Below are positions 25,614 to 35,415 of a stretch of 64,000 nt of DNA, one piece after another (the first letter of the stretch is position 1; each line of letters starts with the position of its first letter). The position numbers and the translations under genes were made by a program. Source of the stretch: G963720515 sp963720515. GTDB taxonomy: Bacteria > Actinomycetota > Thermoleophilia > Gaiellales > Gaiellaceae. The notes beneath the pieces are model-generated. The model worked only from the letters and a program-made list of their open reading frames with translations, was not told the DNA's origin and did not search any database. The stretch lies in assembly GCA_963720515.1 (NCBI GenBank), contig OY970397.1, positions 2,232,001 to 2,296,000 of the forward strand, in the 5' to 3' direction.

Positions 25614-26344
25614 ATCTCGGTCGACTCGCCCGGGTCGAGGATCCGGACCTCGACCTCCGGCGCGACACGCGCGACCTCGGCCGCGAACGTCTCAGCCGGC
25701 TCGCGGCCGCTTCGCCACGGGCCGCCCGCGACCATGTACGTCCCCCAGTGGATCGGCACCGCGATGCGGGGGCGCAGTAGCCGCACGGCCTCCGCGGCGC
25801 GCTCGGGATCGAGGTGCCCCTTCTCCGCGCGGCGGCCCCAGCCCCACACCGGCACGAGCGCGAGGTCGAGGTCCGGCACGAGGCCGTCGAGCTCCGGGAA
25901 GAGATCCGTGTCGCCCGCGAAGTAGATGCGCGAGGAGCCGAGGATCGCGTAGCCGACCGCGCCCGCGCGTGGGCGGAGCGGCGGGCGGCCGCCGCCGTGG
26001 AGCGCGGGCGTCACGCGTACCGGGACGCCGCCGATCTCGCGCTCGTCGCCTGCCTCGATTTCGACGACCGAGCCGAAGCCGCGCCGCGAGACGAGCGTCC
26101 CGAGCCCCTTCGGCACGAGTACCTCCGCGGTCCGGTCGAGCCGCTTGAGCGACCCGAGGTCGAGGTGGTCCTGGTGGCCGTGCGAGAGGAGGATCGCGTC
26201 CACGTGCTCAGGCGTCGCGGGGGTGGGCACCATCCGGCGGAGGTATGCGACGCGGCGCCGGAGAACCGGGTCGGTGACGAAGCGGACACCGTCGAGGTCG
26301 ATGAGGACGCTCGCGTGCCCGAGGTAGCCGACGGACGCGCTCAT
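25610..26344 (-). CDS. Metallo-beta-lactamase-fold hydrolase (UlaG/NAPE-PLD-like)
   Basis: A 244-aa MBL-fold enzyme. Metal-binding motifs are SHGHQDHLDLGSL (HxHxDH), TPALHGGGRPP (His), IYFAGDTDLFPEL (Asp) and VPIHWGTY (His). The start VGYLGHASVLIDLDGVRF and the overall order match the UlaG-like and phospholipase D-like branch; the substrate is not predictable. ATG 26344. Confidence 0.88.
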   Translation of the reverse strand: MSASVGYLGHASVLIDLDGVRFVTDPVLRRRVAYLRRMVPTPATPEHVDAILLSHGHQDHLDLGSLKRLDRTAEVLVPKGLGTLVSRRGFGSVVEIEAGDEREIGGVPVRVTPALHGGGRPPLRPRAGAVGYAILGSSRIYFAGDTDLFPELDGLVPDLDLALVPVWGWGRRAEKGHLDPERAAEAVRLLRPRIAVPIHWGTYMVAGGPWRSGREPAETFAAEVARVAPEVEVRILDPGESTEI

Positions 26345-26571
26345 CACGCCGATCGTATGGGGAACCTTCCGAAGCCCGCTCTTCCGGCGAGCTGCGGCAG
26401 CGGCTCCTCCATGCCATCGTCGGTCGGTTGGCAACGATCTCCGTGGAGCAATGCGGCTGTCTGGTGTACGAGCGGTGATCATTCGTGCACTACTGCGGTG
26501 AAGAACCATCGCGAGCCTGAGATCCGAGGCGTATGCTCGGTGGCGTCCGGTACTCCGATCAAGGAGGGCTC

Positions 26572-26913
26572 ATGAGCGAGCAATCCATGGAAACTCCGTT
26601 GCTCGACCTGCTCACGAAGATGACGACGGACTCGATCGAGGTCTCGAGCCTCGACGAGGACACGCTCATGCTCGTGCGCATCGCGGCACTCGTCGCGGTC
26701 GACGCCCCACCCGCTTCGTATCTGCTCAATCTCGGCGTCGCCGGCGAGATGGGCATCGACGAAGAGCAGGTTCGTGGCGTCCTCGCCGCCGTCGCCCCGA
26801 TCGTGGGCACGGCGCGGGTCGCCTCGGCCGGGAGCAAGATCGTACGGGCCCTCGGGCTCGCGCTCGAGCTGGACGAGATCACGGAGGAGTCCGCGGCAAA
26901 GGCGAAGGCGTAG
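26572..26913 (+). CDS. Carboxymuconolactone decarboxylase-like small helical protein
   Basis: A 113-aa all-helical protein starting at ATG 26572, preceded by AAGGAGGGCTC. The segment VRIAALVAVDAPPASYLLNLG with ...EEQVRGVLAAVAPIVGTARVASA has the CMD/AhpD hairpin pattern. The redox CxxC of AhpD is absent, so it is not a peroxidase-type member. Actinobacteria carry many such proteins of unknown role. Confidence 0.7.
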   Translation: MSEQSMETPLLDLLTKMTTDSIEVSSLDEDTLMLVRIAALVAVDAPPASYLLNLGVAGEMGIDEEQVRGVLAAVAPIVGTARVASAGSKIVRALGLALELDEITEESAAKAKA

Positions 26914-27114
26914 CCGACACCGCCGGGACCTCCGTCGTGCGGACGGCCGGATCCCATGCAGGCCGGGGGTCGCGATCGCAACGGCTCCCGGCCCTCGCTT
27001 GCCAATGAGGCGTGGCTGCCCATAGTCGCCTCCGTACTGCCCACGAGGGATGACGAACCGCGGCTGACGCCGGGCATACGATGCTCCCGATATGGCGATG
27101 CCGGCACGGGCGAC

Positions 27115-28035
27115 GTGAGCGAGGCAGAGGATCGTCAGGAAGATGCCGCCGATGCGAGCAGCGAGGCGCCTGCCCAAGGGTTCGTCGATCGCTGGCGCGG
27201 ACGAGCCGAGTCGGGTGCCAGGTGGACCGTTGACGCGAGCGAGAGGCACGTCTCGATTGCCGTTCCGTTCCGGACCATGGAGCGAAACAGGGCGGTGGCG
27301 GCGACCGTGCTCGCGGGCGGGATTGCGTACCGGCTCTTCTTCTGGCTCCTGCCTTTCGGGCTCGTCGTCGGGGGCGCGCTCGGCCTCGGTGATGCTTCCT
27401 CGATCGAGGACGCGCTCACGAGCGGCGGCGTGCCGGCGGCGACCGTCAACGCGATCGGTGACATCGCCCGCCTCACGAACGCGGATGCGTGGTGGCTTCT
27501 CCTCGTCGGCCTGCCCCTTCTCCTCTGGTCGGGATACACGGGCGGAAAGGCACTGGTGCTCTTGCACGCACTCGCCTGGGACGTAAGGCCGCCGCGTACG
27601 AAACCGCTCACGCTCTCCCTCGTCTTCACCGGGCTGTGTTGTGGGTACGTGGCCGCGGTCGGACTCGCGTGGTATCTCCGGGACGAGCCGTGGTTCGTCG
27701 GGTTCGTCGCTGCGACGCTGGCGATCGCACCGCTCGCGGGGCTGTGGCTCTGGACCTCGCTTCGGCTCCCGCACGGCGACGCCTCGTGGAAGGGCCTGCT
27801 CCCGGGGGCGTTTCTCGTTGCCGTCGGCTTCCAGGTGCTCCACTGGAGCGTCCTCACGTTCCTCGTGCCGAAGCTCGAGAAATCGACCTCGTATTACGGG
27901 AGCATCGGAATCGTGGCGACGCTGCTGTTCTTCGGGTACTTCGCCGGGTGGCTGGTCGTGACCTCGCCGATCCTCAACAGCTCGCTTCACCACGAGCGTC
28001 GAAAGCAGCGTGGTGTGCGCATGCGGGAGGAGTAG
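27115..28035 (+). CDS. YihY/BrkB-family membrane protein
   Basis: A 306-aa inner-membrane protein with about six spans, starting at GTG 27115. Family features are MERNRAVAATVLAGGIAYRLFFWLLPF near the first span, LWSGYTGGKALVLLHALAWD and LEKSTSYYGSIGIVATLLFFGYFAGWLVV near the end. The family was once called ribonuclease BN; real function is unknown. The N-terminal 40 residues are polar and acidic. The 128 bp downstream precede a lipoprotein gene. Confidence 0.85.
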   Translation: MSEAEDRQEDAADASSEAPAQGFVDRWRGRAESGARWTVDASERHVSIAVPFRTMERNRAVAATVLAGGIAYRLFFWLLPFGLVVGGALGLGDASSIEDALTSGGVPAATVNAIGDIARLTNADAWWLLLVGLPLLLWSGYTGGKALVLLHALAWDVRPPRTKPLTLSLVFTGLCCGYVAAVGLAWYLRDEPWFVGFVAATLAIAPLAGLWLWTSLRLPHGDASWKGLLPGAFLVAVGFQVLHWSVLTFLVPKLEKSTSYYGSIGIVATLLFFGYFAGWLVVTSPILNSSLHHERRKQRGVRMREE

Positions 28036-28163
28036 CCGGCGCCGGTCGGAGCAGCTTCACCAGAACGACACACGCTTCCGGTTGTGGACACTGTGCGGCG
28101 CGTGCGATAGTGAGCCGGTCTGTACCACCAGTCGAGCACCGCGACAGGAAAGGAGCGCTCCTG

Positions 28164-28610
28164 GTGACCAAGGACCTGAGACGTTGGCGGCGCACTACGG
28201 CCGTGGCACTGGCGGTTCTGTGTGCTCTCGTACTGACGGCTGCCGGGTGCGGTGGAGACGACAAGCCCGCCGCGTGTGACAGCCTCGAGCAGCTGAGCAC
28301 TGACATGGACAAGCTGCAGGCGATGGACCTCACCGCCGGAGAGGGAGCCATCGCCGACCTCGACGCGTCGCTCGAGACGATCAAGACCGATCTCGCGGCC
28401 GTCAAGACCGATGCCTCGGCCGAGCTCTCGGAGCCGGTCGCGGCCATGGAGACATCGCTCAACGCGCTGTCCACGGAATTCGACACCGCGAAGGCCGACG
28501 ACGACCTGAGCAGCACCGAGGCGCAGAGCCTCCTCGACTCGCTCGCGGCGGTGAGCACCTCGTGGGAGTCGCTCAAGGCCGCCGCTCCTGACTGCAACCT
28601 GGACGAGTAA
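28164..28610 (+). CDS. Predicted lipoprotein with helical coiled-coil body
   Basis: 148 aa, GTG at 28164 after AAAGGAG. The signal peptide ends in the lipobox LTAAGC, predicting lipid attachment at Cys30, followed by GGDDKPAACDSLEQLSTD. The mature part is one helical bundle (LDASLETIKTDLAAVKTDAS and METSLNALSTEFDTAKADDD) with two cysteines bounding it (AACD, DCNLDE). Exposed on the outer face of the membrane; role unknown. Located 49 bp before the arylsulfatase fusion, so probably co-expressed. Confidence 0.75.
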   Translation: MTKDLRRWRRTTAVALAVLCALVLTAAGCGGDDKPAACDSLEQLSTDMDKLQAMDLTAGEGAIADLDASLETIKTDLAAVKTDASAELSEPVAAMETSLNALSTEFDTAKADDDLSSTEAQSLLDSLAAVSTSWESLKAAAPDCNLDE

Positions 28611-28659
28611 CCACGACGCGCGCTCACGCGTGTAGAGCCCGATCGAAGGGAGAGGCCTG

Positions 28660-31565
28660 ATGGCTGAGACACCGACCGACGTCCTCGTTGCCGGGTACCA
28701 GGACATCGACGAGGCGACGAAGGACTTCGAGGCGCTCATCGCGCTGGTCAAGGAGAAGGAGGTCTCGATCGAAGGCGTCATCCTCGTCACGCACGCGGAA
28801 GACGGCAGCGTCTCGGTGCAGCGGACCGGCGACAACCTCGGCCGCAAGGGGATGGGCTGGGGTGGTGGCGTCGGGCTCGCGGTCGGTTTGTTCGCGCCGC
28901 CGCTGCTCGCGTCGGTCGCCGTCGGGGCGGTCGCAGGCAGGGTCCTGGGGAGATTCGCCGGCAACAAGGTCAACAAGGAGCTGCACGAGAAGATCGGCGA
29001 GAACCTGCCGCCGGGATCGGCCGGGATCATCGCGATCTTCGACGACGAGCAGCGAGTCGGTGTCGAGCAGGCGCTCTCGGGGGCGCTGCTCCGGTCGGTC
29101 GTCCAGGGCGACAAGCAGGGCATGGGTGCATTGAAGGAGTCGCTCGCCGAGGCGATGGGGAAGTTCAGTCCCGACCGCACGGTGCTGCCGATCCCGGATC
29201 CGAACTTCGGAGGCGCGATCGGCCGAACCCTGGACGCGTCGGTCGCCGATTGGACGATCGCCATGACGCCGTCGCCGCCGGAGGGCGCGCCGAACGTGTT
29301 GGTCGTGCTGATCGACGACGCCGGCTTCGGCAACCCGTCGACGTTCGGCGGGCCCGTCTCGACGCCGACGATGACGCGGGTCGCCGAGCAGGGCCTCAGG
29401 TACAACCGCTTCCACGTCGTCGCGATCTGCTCGCCCACGCGGGCCGCCCTCCTGACGGGTCGCAACCACCACACCGTCGGGTTCGGGTCGATCGGGGAGT
29501 TTCCCGGGCCCGTTCCCGGGCTACTCGGCGAGCGTGCCGAAGGACTGCGCTCCGTTCGTCCGCGCGCTTCAGGCCAACGGCTACTCGACGGCCGGATTCG
29601 GCAAGTGGCATCTGACCCCCGATCACGTCCAGGGTGCGGCCGGGCCGTTCGACCGCTGGCCGAACGCGTGGGGATTCGATCACTTCTGGGGCATCCTCGG
29701 CGGCGAGGCGGGCCAGTACGACCCGCTCATCGCGCAGGACAACACGATCCTCGGCGTCCCGGAGGCCAAAGACGGCAAGGGGTACTACTGGCCGGACGAC
29801 CTCACCGATCAGGCCGTGCGCTGGCTGCACGAGGTACGCGCCCATGACCAGGAAAAGCCGTGGTTCATGTACTACTCGACCGGGTGCTCGCACGCGCCGC
29901 ACCAGGTCGCGGTCGAGTGGAGCGAGAAGTACCGCGGCAAGTTCGACCAGGGCTGGGACGTGCTCCGCGAGGAGACCTTCGAACGGCAGAAGGCGCTAGG
30001 CGTGATCCCGCCGGATGCGGAGCTCACGCCGAGACCGGACGCGCTCCCCGCCTGGGACTCTCTCTCTGACAGCGAGAAGACGCTGTACGCGAGGCAGATG
30101 GAGGTGTACGCCGGCTTCCAGGAGAACACCGACTGGAACGTCGGCCGCCTGCTCGACGCGATCGAGGAGCTGGGCGAGCTCGACAACACGCTCGTCATCT
30201 ACATCTTCGGGGACAACGGCGCGAGCCTGGAGGGAACGGTGACCGGCTCCTTCAACGAGCTGACGATGCAGAACGGGATCGCCCTCACGGCCGAGCAGCA
30301 GCTCTCGCTGATCGAGCAGTACGGCGGACTCGACGCCTGGGGCACCGACGCATACGCGCCGCACTACGCTGCCGCCTGGGCGTGGGCCGGGAACGCGCCG
30401 TTCCAGTGGGGCAAGCAGGTGCGCTTCTCACCTCGGCGGCTCGCGCAGCGCCATGGCGGTCTCCTGGCCGGAGCGGATCAAGGACACCGGCGGGTTGCGC
30501 GCCCAGTTCACTCACGTCATCGACATCGGGCCGACGATCCTCGAAGCGGCCGGAATCCCCGAGCCCACAGTCGTAGACGGGACCGCCCAAAAGCCGATGG
30601 AGGGGACGAGCTTCCTCCACACCTTCGAGGACGCGAACGCGCCGGAGCGCCATACCGTGCAGTACTTCGAGATCCTCGGCAACCGGGCGATCTACAAGGA
30701 CGGCTGGTGGGCCGCCTGCAAGCTCGACCGGATCCCGTGGGACCTTTCGCCGCCGACGATGGCGAGGTTCGCACCCGGAGCCTACGACCCGGAGCAGGAC
30801 ATCTGGGAGCTGTACTACCTCCCCGACGACTTCAGCCAGGCGAAGGACCTGGCCGCGGAGAACCCGGAGAAGCTCGCCGAGCTGAAGGAGCTCTTCTGGG
30901 AGGAGGCCGAGAAGCACAACGCGCTGCCGCTGCTGGCGGCGTTTTCGGTGTTCTTCGGGATCCTGCCGCCGATGCCGACGACCACGACCCAGACGTTCTA
31001 CGGCGACGTCCAGAACGTCGCTGCCGGGATGATCCCGCGCGTCTACGGCCGCTCGTACGCGATCGAGGCGGCGCTTTCGGTTCCCGAGGGCGGCGCCGAG
31101 GGCGTGATCGTCGCCGAGGCGGACGAGATGGGCGGCTTCTCGCTCTGGGTCGACGAGAACGGCCATCTGCGCCACAGCTACTCGATGATGGGCGTCGAGC
31201 GGTACGAGCAGGTCTCGACCGAGCCCATCCCGACCGGGGACGTCACGGTCCGGATGCAGTTCGACGCCGACCGGCAGGAACGGATGGCCGGCGGAACCGT
31301 CTACCTGTACGCGAACGACGAGCAGATCGGCGAAGGACGGATGGAGGGGACGGTGGCCGTCCGCTTCAGCGGCTACGCCGGCATGGACATCGGCCGCGAC
31401 AACGGCCTGCCCGTCGACCGCGCCTACGCGGCCAAGTCGCCGTATCCCTTCACCGGCACCGTGAAGAAGGTCGTCTTCGACCTCAAGCCGGGCACCCACG
31501 AGGACGAGCTGGCGCTGCACGAAACCGGCGCGGCCGTCGCCGCGGCCCAGGGGGTGAGCGCCTAA
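28660..31565 (+). CDS. DUF1269-arylsulfatase fusion, two frameshifts
   Basis: About 968 aa. Residues 1-180 form a DUF1269-type domain (VLVAGYQDIDEATKDFEALI, GMGWGGGVGLAVGLFAPPLL, PPGSAGIIAIFDDEQRVGVE). In the same frame it joins a type I sulfatase: metal Asp pair LIDDAGFGNP, formylglycine site ICSPTRAALLTGR, GKWHLTPDH, FGDNGAS, and a C-terminal beta-sandwich. Sulfatases hydrolyse sulfate esters; the Cys must be matured to formylglycine. Breaks at about 29520 (CCCGGGCTAC) and 30435 (GTGCGCTTC) are each repaired by removing one base. No signal peptide is seen; the glycine-rich span may be membrane-embedded. It faces a SulP permease across 95 bp. Confidence 0.85.
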
Positions 31566-31660
31566 AGGGCGGCGTCTCTCCAGCTTTGTCACGACCAAAG
31601 CCGCTGCGTACCTGTTTCTGCCGAGCATCAAGCAATCAGATTCATCGCCAACCTGGGGGG

Positions 31661-33415
31661 CTACGTCCGCTCGTCCGCGGCGTCTGCCTCGTAGGCGGCA
31701 ACCGCGGCCCGGACCGTCGGGAAGAAGCGGCTTGGCCCGATCCGGGCGGTGAGGCCCGTCTCATCGAAGATCTCGCGCTGTCGTCCCTTCAAGCGCGCGA
31801 AACAGAGCGTGATGCCGCGTTGCTCGAGCTCGACCTGGAGTCGAGCCAGGACGTCGATCGCCGTCGCGTCGAGGTAGGTCCACGCTTCGGCGTTGAGCAC
31901 CAGCCACCTGACGTCGTCGGAAGCGTCGGCGAGCTCGAGCACGCGTTGTCGGAGGTAGGTGGCGTTGACGAAGAAGGGCGGCGCGTCGAAGCGGTACACG
32001 AGCAGACCGGGCACCGTCTCGGCGGCGTCCCAGCGCGCGATGTCGTGATAGCCGTCGACGTCGTCGACGCGGCCGAGCACGGCATCGTGCGGGCGCGCCG
32101 CACGGTAGAGGAACACGCCGATCGAGAGCGCGATCGCAACTACGACGCCGCCGAGGACGCCGAACACGAGCACGCCTGCGAAGGCGACGAGCGCGAGCCC
32201 GACCTCGGCCGGGCGCACGCGCCGCAGGCGCCAGATCGATCGGATGTTGATCAAACCCGCTGCGGCGACGACGACGATCACCCCGAGCGCCGCCTTTGGC
32301 AACGGCTCGATCAGGGGCATCGCGAAGAGGAGGAAGAGCCCGACGACCACCGCGGCGACGACGACAGCAGCCTGGGACCTCGCGCCCGTGGAGTCGTTGA
32401 CTGCGGACCGGGAGTTGGAGGAGGACACGGGAAACGCTCCGGTCAGTCCGCCGACGAGATTGGCGCCGCCGATCGCGGTCAGCTCACGATTGGCGTCCAC
32501 CTCGTAGCCGTGCTTCTGCGCGAAGGTGCGTACGGTCGCGATGAGATCCGCGAAGGCGACGAGCGCGAATGCGGCCGCGGGGAGCACGAGATCGAGGAAG
32601 TCGCTTGCTCCGACTCCTGGCAGTCCGACCGAGGGCAGCCCGCTCTCGACCTCGCCGACGACGGCGATCCCGTGATCGTCCAGATCGACGAGCGACGCGA
32701 TCACGAGTCCGAGCGCGAGCACGACAAGAGACGGGGGTACGACGGGGAAGACGCGCCGAGTCGCGATTGCCGCCGACAGCAGCACTGCGCTCAGGAGCAC
32801 CGTCGGCCCATTCGCGTCGCCGAGGTGCGACAAGACCTCCCGCACGATCGCGAAGAAGTCGTCCGCGCCGACGCTGATCCCGAGGAGCTTGCCGAGCTGG
32901 GACGAGATCACGATCAGCGCGACGCCGTTGATGTAGCCGAGCAGCACCGGCTTGCCGAAGAAGTCCGCGACGAATCCAAGTCGGAGCGCGCCTGCCAGGA
33001 AGAGCAGCAGACCCATCGCCAGCGCCAGCGCCGCTGCGAGCGCCGCGTAACGCGCCGGGTCGACCTCCCCTCCGACCATGGCCATCGGAGCGATCGTCAC
33101 CCCGGTCAGCGCCGCCAGCGTCGAGTCGGGCCCGACGACGTGTTGCCGCGACGTCCCGAGCAGCCCGTAGACCGCAAGCGGAAGAAACGTTCCGTACAGG
33201 CCGTATTGCACAGGCAGCCCGGCGAGCTCGGCCATCGCCAGAGACGAGGGCACCGCCACGGCTCCGACTGTGATTCCCGCGACGACGTCGGAGCGGAGGT
33301 ACGAGCGTGGATAGCGCAAGAGGAACGCAAGACCGGGCGCCGCCTCCGCGAGAGATCGCGGCACGAGCGAGCGTGCGTACGATGCGAAGGCGTCGCGCGA
33401 GTCGTCTCGCGTCAT
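31661..33415 (-). CDS. SulP-family anion (sulfate) permease with STAS domain
   Basis: A 584-aa SulP/SLC26-type transporter. Membrane core with SDVVAGITVGAVAVPSSLAMAELAG, YGLYGTFLPLAVYGLLGTSR, VGPDSTLAALTG, GGANLVGGLTGAFPVSSS and SRSAVNDSTGARSQ. A C-terminal STAS domain (RVLELADASDDVRWLVLNAE, TYLDATAIDVLARL) lies in the cytosol. ATG 33415 is preferred over TTG 33421. Substrate is likely sulfate or bicarbonate; the convergent arylsulfatase supports sulfate, as inference. Confidence 0.9.
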   Translation of the reverse strand: MTRDDSRDAFASYARSLVPRSLAEAAPGLAFLLRYPRSYLRSDVVAGITVGAVAVPSSLAMAELAGLPVQYGLYGTFLPLAVYGLLGTSRQHVVGPDSTLAALTGVTIAPMAMVGGEVDPARYAALAAALALAMGLLLFLAGALRLGFVADFFGKPVLLGYINGVALIVISSQLGKLLGISVGADDFFAIVREVLSHLGDANGPTVLLSAVLLSAAIATRRVFPVVPPSLVVLALGLVIASLVDLDDHGIAVVGEVESGLPSVGLPGVGASDFLDLVLPAAAFALVAFADLIATVRTFAQKHGYEVDANRELTAIGGANLVGGLTGAFPVSSSNSRSAVNDSTGARSQAAVVVAAVVVGLFLLFAMPLIEPLPKAALGVIVVVAAAGLINIRSIWRLRRVRPAEVGLALVAFAGVLVFGVLGGVVVAIALSIGVFLYRAARPHDAVLGRVDDVDGYHDIARWDAAETVPGLLVYRFDAPPFFVNATYLRQRVLELADASDDVRWLVLNAEAWTYLDATAIDVLARLQVELEQRGITLCFARLKGRQREIFDETGLTARIGPSRFFPTVRAAVAAYEADAADERT

Positions 33416-33686
33416 GTCCAACCCTGTGACCCGGTGCGCTCGGGCGTCAAGGTCCGATCGGGCTTTTCGGCGTCACCTTTCTCTCCTTCCTCACCGCGTC
33501 GGTCACGTGACTGTTCGTCGCGAATGATCATGAGCGTGAAGCGGCCGCGAAACGGGCCGACCGGCGAGATGGCCGAGCGGTTGCGGTAGCACCGGTGCGC
33601 GCGCTCACAAGATCGATTCACGAGTCCGGCGACCGACCCGACCGGCAGGGCTTGTCCAGCCGCGCCTCGGCGTAGCCTTTGGCGCC

Positions 33687-34790
33687 GTGGAGTCTTCCAC
33701 CAGCCCACGGCGCGTCGAGCTCCTCCTTCCGGCGCGTACGGTGTTCGTCGCGCTGGCGGCGCTCGGCCTCGCCGCTGCCTTTGCGGCGATCGGCGACACG
33801 TTCCTGATCGTGTTCATCGGCATCTTCCTCGGGCTCGTGTTCGAGTACCCGGTCCGATTCGTCATGGCGAAGACACGAATGTCGCGCGGGCTCGCTGCCA
33901 CCGTGACCGTTCTCGGTACCGCACTCGCGGTGACGCTGCTCATGCTGCTCTTGCTCGTTCCCTTCGTCGGGGGCGTGCGGGACTTCCTCCATGACCTTCC
34001 GTCGCTCATCGAGGACCTCCTCGACTCCGACGAGCTCTCCTGGCTCGCCGGCTCCGGTGTGGCGAAGAACGTGCAGGAAGGCGCCAACCAGGTGTCCACG
34101 TCGGTTCCCGACGCGATCTCGTCCGTGTTGGGGATCGCAGGCGACTTCTTCGGGGTGTTCCTCGCGGCATTCACCATCCTCTTCATCTGCCTGTTTCTGC
34201 TCGCCGACGTCGCGAATCTCAAGCGGTCGCTCGCCAGCGTGCTCGCGCCCGGCGAGGAAGAGCGCTGGCTCGATGTCTGGGAGCGAGTCACGACGGCGGT
34301 CTCGCGCTGGGCGATCGGCCTCATCGTCATCGCAACGATCGCCGGCACGACGCAGGGCACGACCGCGTACTTGCTCGGATCGAGCTACGCGGTTGCACTT
34401 GGCGTCATCGCCGGACTCCTCGACATGATCCCCAACATCGGGGCGACGATCGCCGGGTTCATTCTCGTGCCGGTGATCTGGGCCGAGGAGGGGGTCACAG
34501 CAGCGATCATCATGCTCGTCGTCGTCCTCGTGTATCAGCAGGTCGAGAACAACGTCCTCACTCCGAAGATCCAGGGGAAGGCCGTCAACCTCTCCGGCTT
34601 CTTCATCATCGTCGCGGTCACGCTCTTCGGCGCCCTCCTCGGCGTACTCGGTGCGCTCACCGCGGTGCCGCTCGCGGCGACCATCCAGATCTTCGTGCAG
34701 GAGCTGACGAAGGCGCGGCGCGAGCAGGTTGCGGCCCTGAAGGCAGCGGATGCGGCCCGCGGGGCGGAGCCCACGACCGAGCCCGCGTAA
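33687..34790 (+). CDS. AI-2E/PerM-family membrane transporter
   Basis: A 367-aa protein of the AI-2E exporter/PerM family with about eight spans. Landmarks are AFAAIGDTFLIVFIGIFLGL, FLHDLPSLIEDLLDSDELSW, the periplasmic coil NVQEGANQVSTS, VIAGLLDMIPNIGATIAG (the DxIPxxG hallmark) and VYQQVENNVLTPKIQGKAV. GTG start. Several members are Na+/H+ antiporters, so the AI-2 role should not be assumed. The 271 bp before it include a 5'-tRNA-like fragment. Confidence 0.88.
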   Translation: MESSTSPRRVELLLPARTVFVALAALGLAAAFAAIGDTFLIVFIGIFLGLVFEYPVRFVMAKTRMSRGLAATVTVLGTALAVTLLMLLLLVPFVGGVRDFLHDLPSLIEDLLDSDELSWLAGSGVAKNVQEGANQVSTSVPDAISSVLGIAGDFFGVFLAAFTILFICLFLLADVANLKRSLASVLAPGEEERWLDVWERVTTAVSRWAIGLIVIATIAGTTQGTTAYLLGSSYAVALGVIAGLLDMIPNIGATIAGFILVPVIWAEEGVTAAIIMLVVVLVYQQVENNVLTPKIQGKAVNLSGFFIIVAVTLFGALLGVLGALTAVPLAATIQIFVQELTKARREQVAALKAADAARGAEPTTEPA

Positions 34791-34796
34791 CGGAGG

Positions 34797-35415
34797 TCAG
34801 ACCGAGACGCTGATCGGGGACGTCGCGATCCAGACGAGCGTTCCCAAAAATACGACGCAGCCGATCCCGACGGCGATCGTCCGCAGCAGTGGGTCGTTGA
34901 GCTTCGTGCTCGTGCCCGCGAAGAACAATGCGACCGAGAAGAGAACGACCCCGAGCACGTAGTTCGTCGACCGCTGGATGTTCCGCCGAACCGTGGCCGA
35001 CGACAGCTCCGCCTCGGCGTCGAGGCGGCTCGGCCTCCGCGTTGGATTCGAGCTTGTACTGGGGCATCGCGAACGGCGTCAGCGGCGCATCGGCGTTTTG
35101 GAGAGGCTTGGTCGCGATCCAGGCCTCGACCGCCGGCTTGAACTCGGGCCGGAAGCGCTGGAAATAGAAGTCCTGGAGCTCGGTCTCGTGCTTGGCGAAC
35201 GCGTCGACCCACTGGATGAACGTGGCCACGTCCACCTGTGTTTGCGATTGCGCGAGCCCCTGGGCCCGGGCTGCGTCGATCCGGATCGCGTTCGTGCGGC
35301 TCGATGCCTTCGCCTGCTCGCCGTTCCAGCGCGTGGCCTGGTAGCCGCTCCAGGCGGTCGCCACCGCTGCGGCGGCGAGGAGGATGGTGGCAACCACTTC
35401 CACACGGTCCCTCAT
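34797..35415 (-). CDS. Three-span membrane protein partner of a DUF4239 protein, frameshifted
   Basis: About 205 aa after repair. The N-terminal span VEVVATILLAAAAVATAWSG is followed by a helical loop (YQATRWNGEQAKASSRTNAI, FAKHETELQDFYFQRFRPEF). Near 35028 an extra C in CCGCCTCGACG breaks the frame. Removing it gives EAEPLDAEAELSSATVRRNI then two more spans (YVLGVVLFSVALFFAGTS, IAVGIGCVVFLGTLVWIATS) ending SPISVSV. Its ATG overlaps the upstream DUF4239 stop (ATGA), suggesting the two form a membrane complex. Confidence 0.75.

Noticed and set aside
33563..33650. Complete tRNA gene
   Set aside because: Only a 5'-half is seen; no acceptor 3' strand or T-arm pairs with it.
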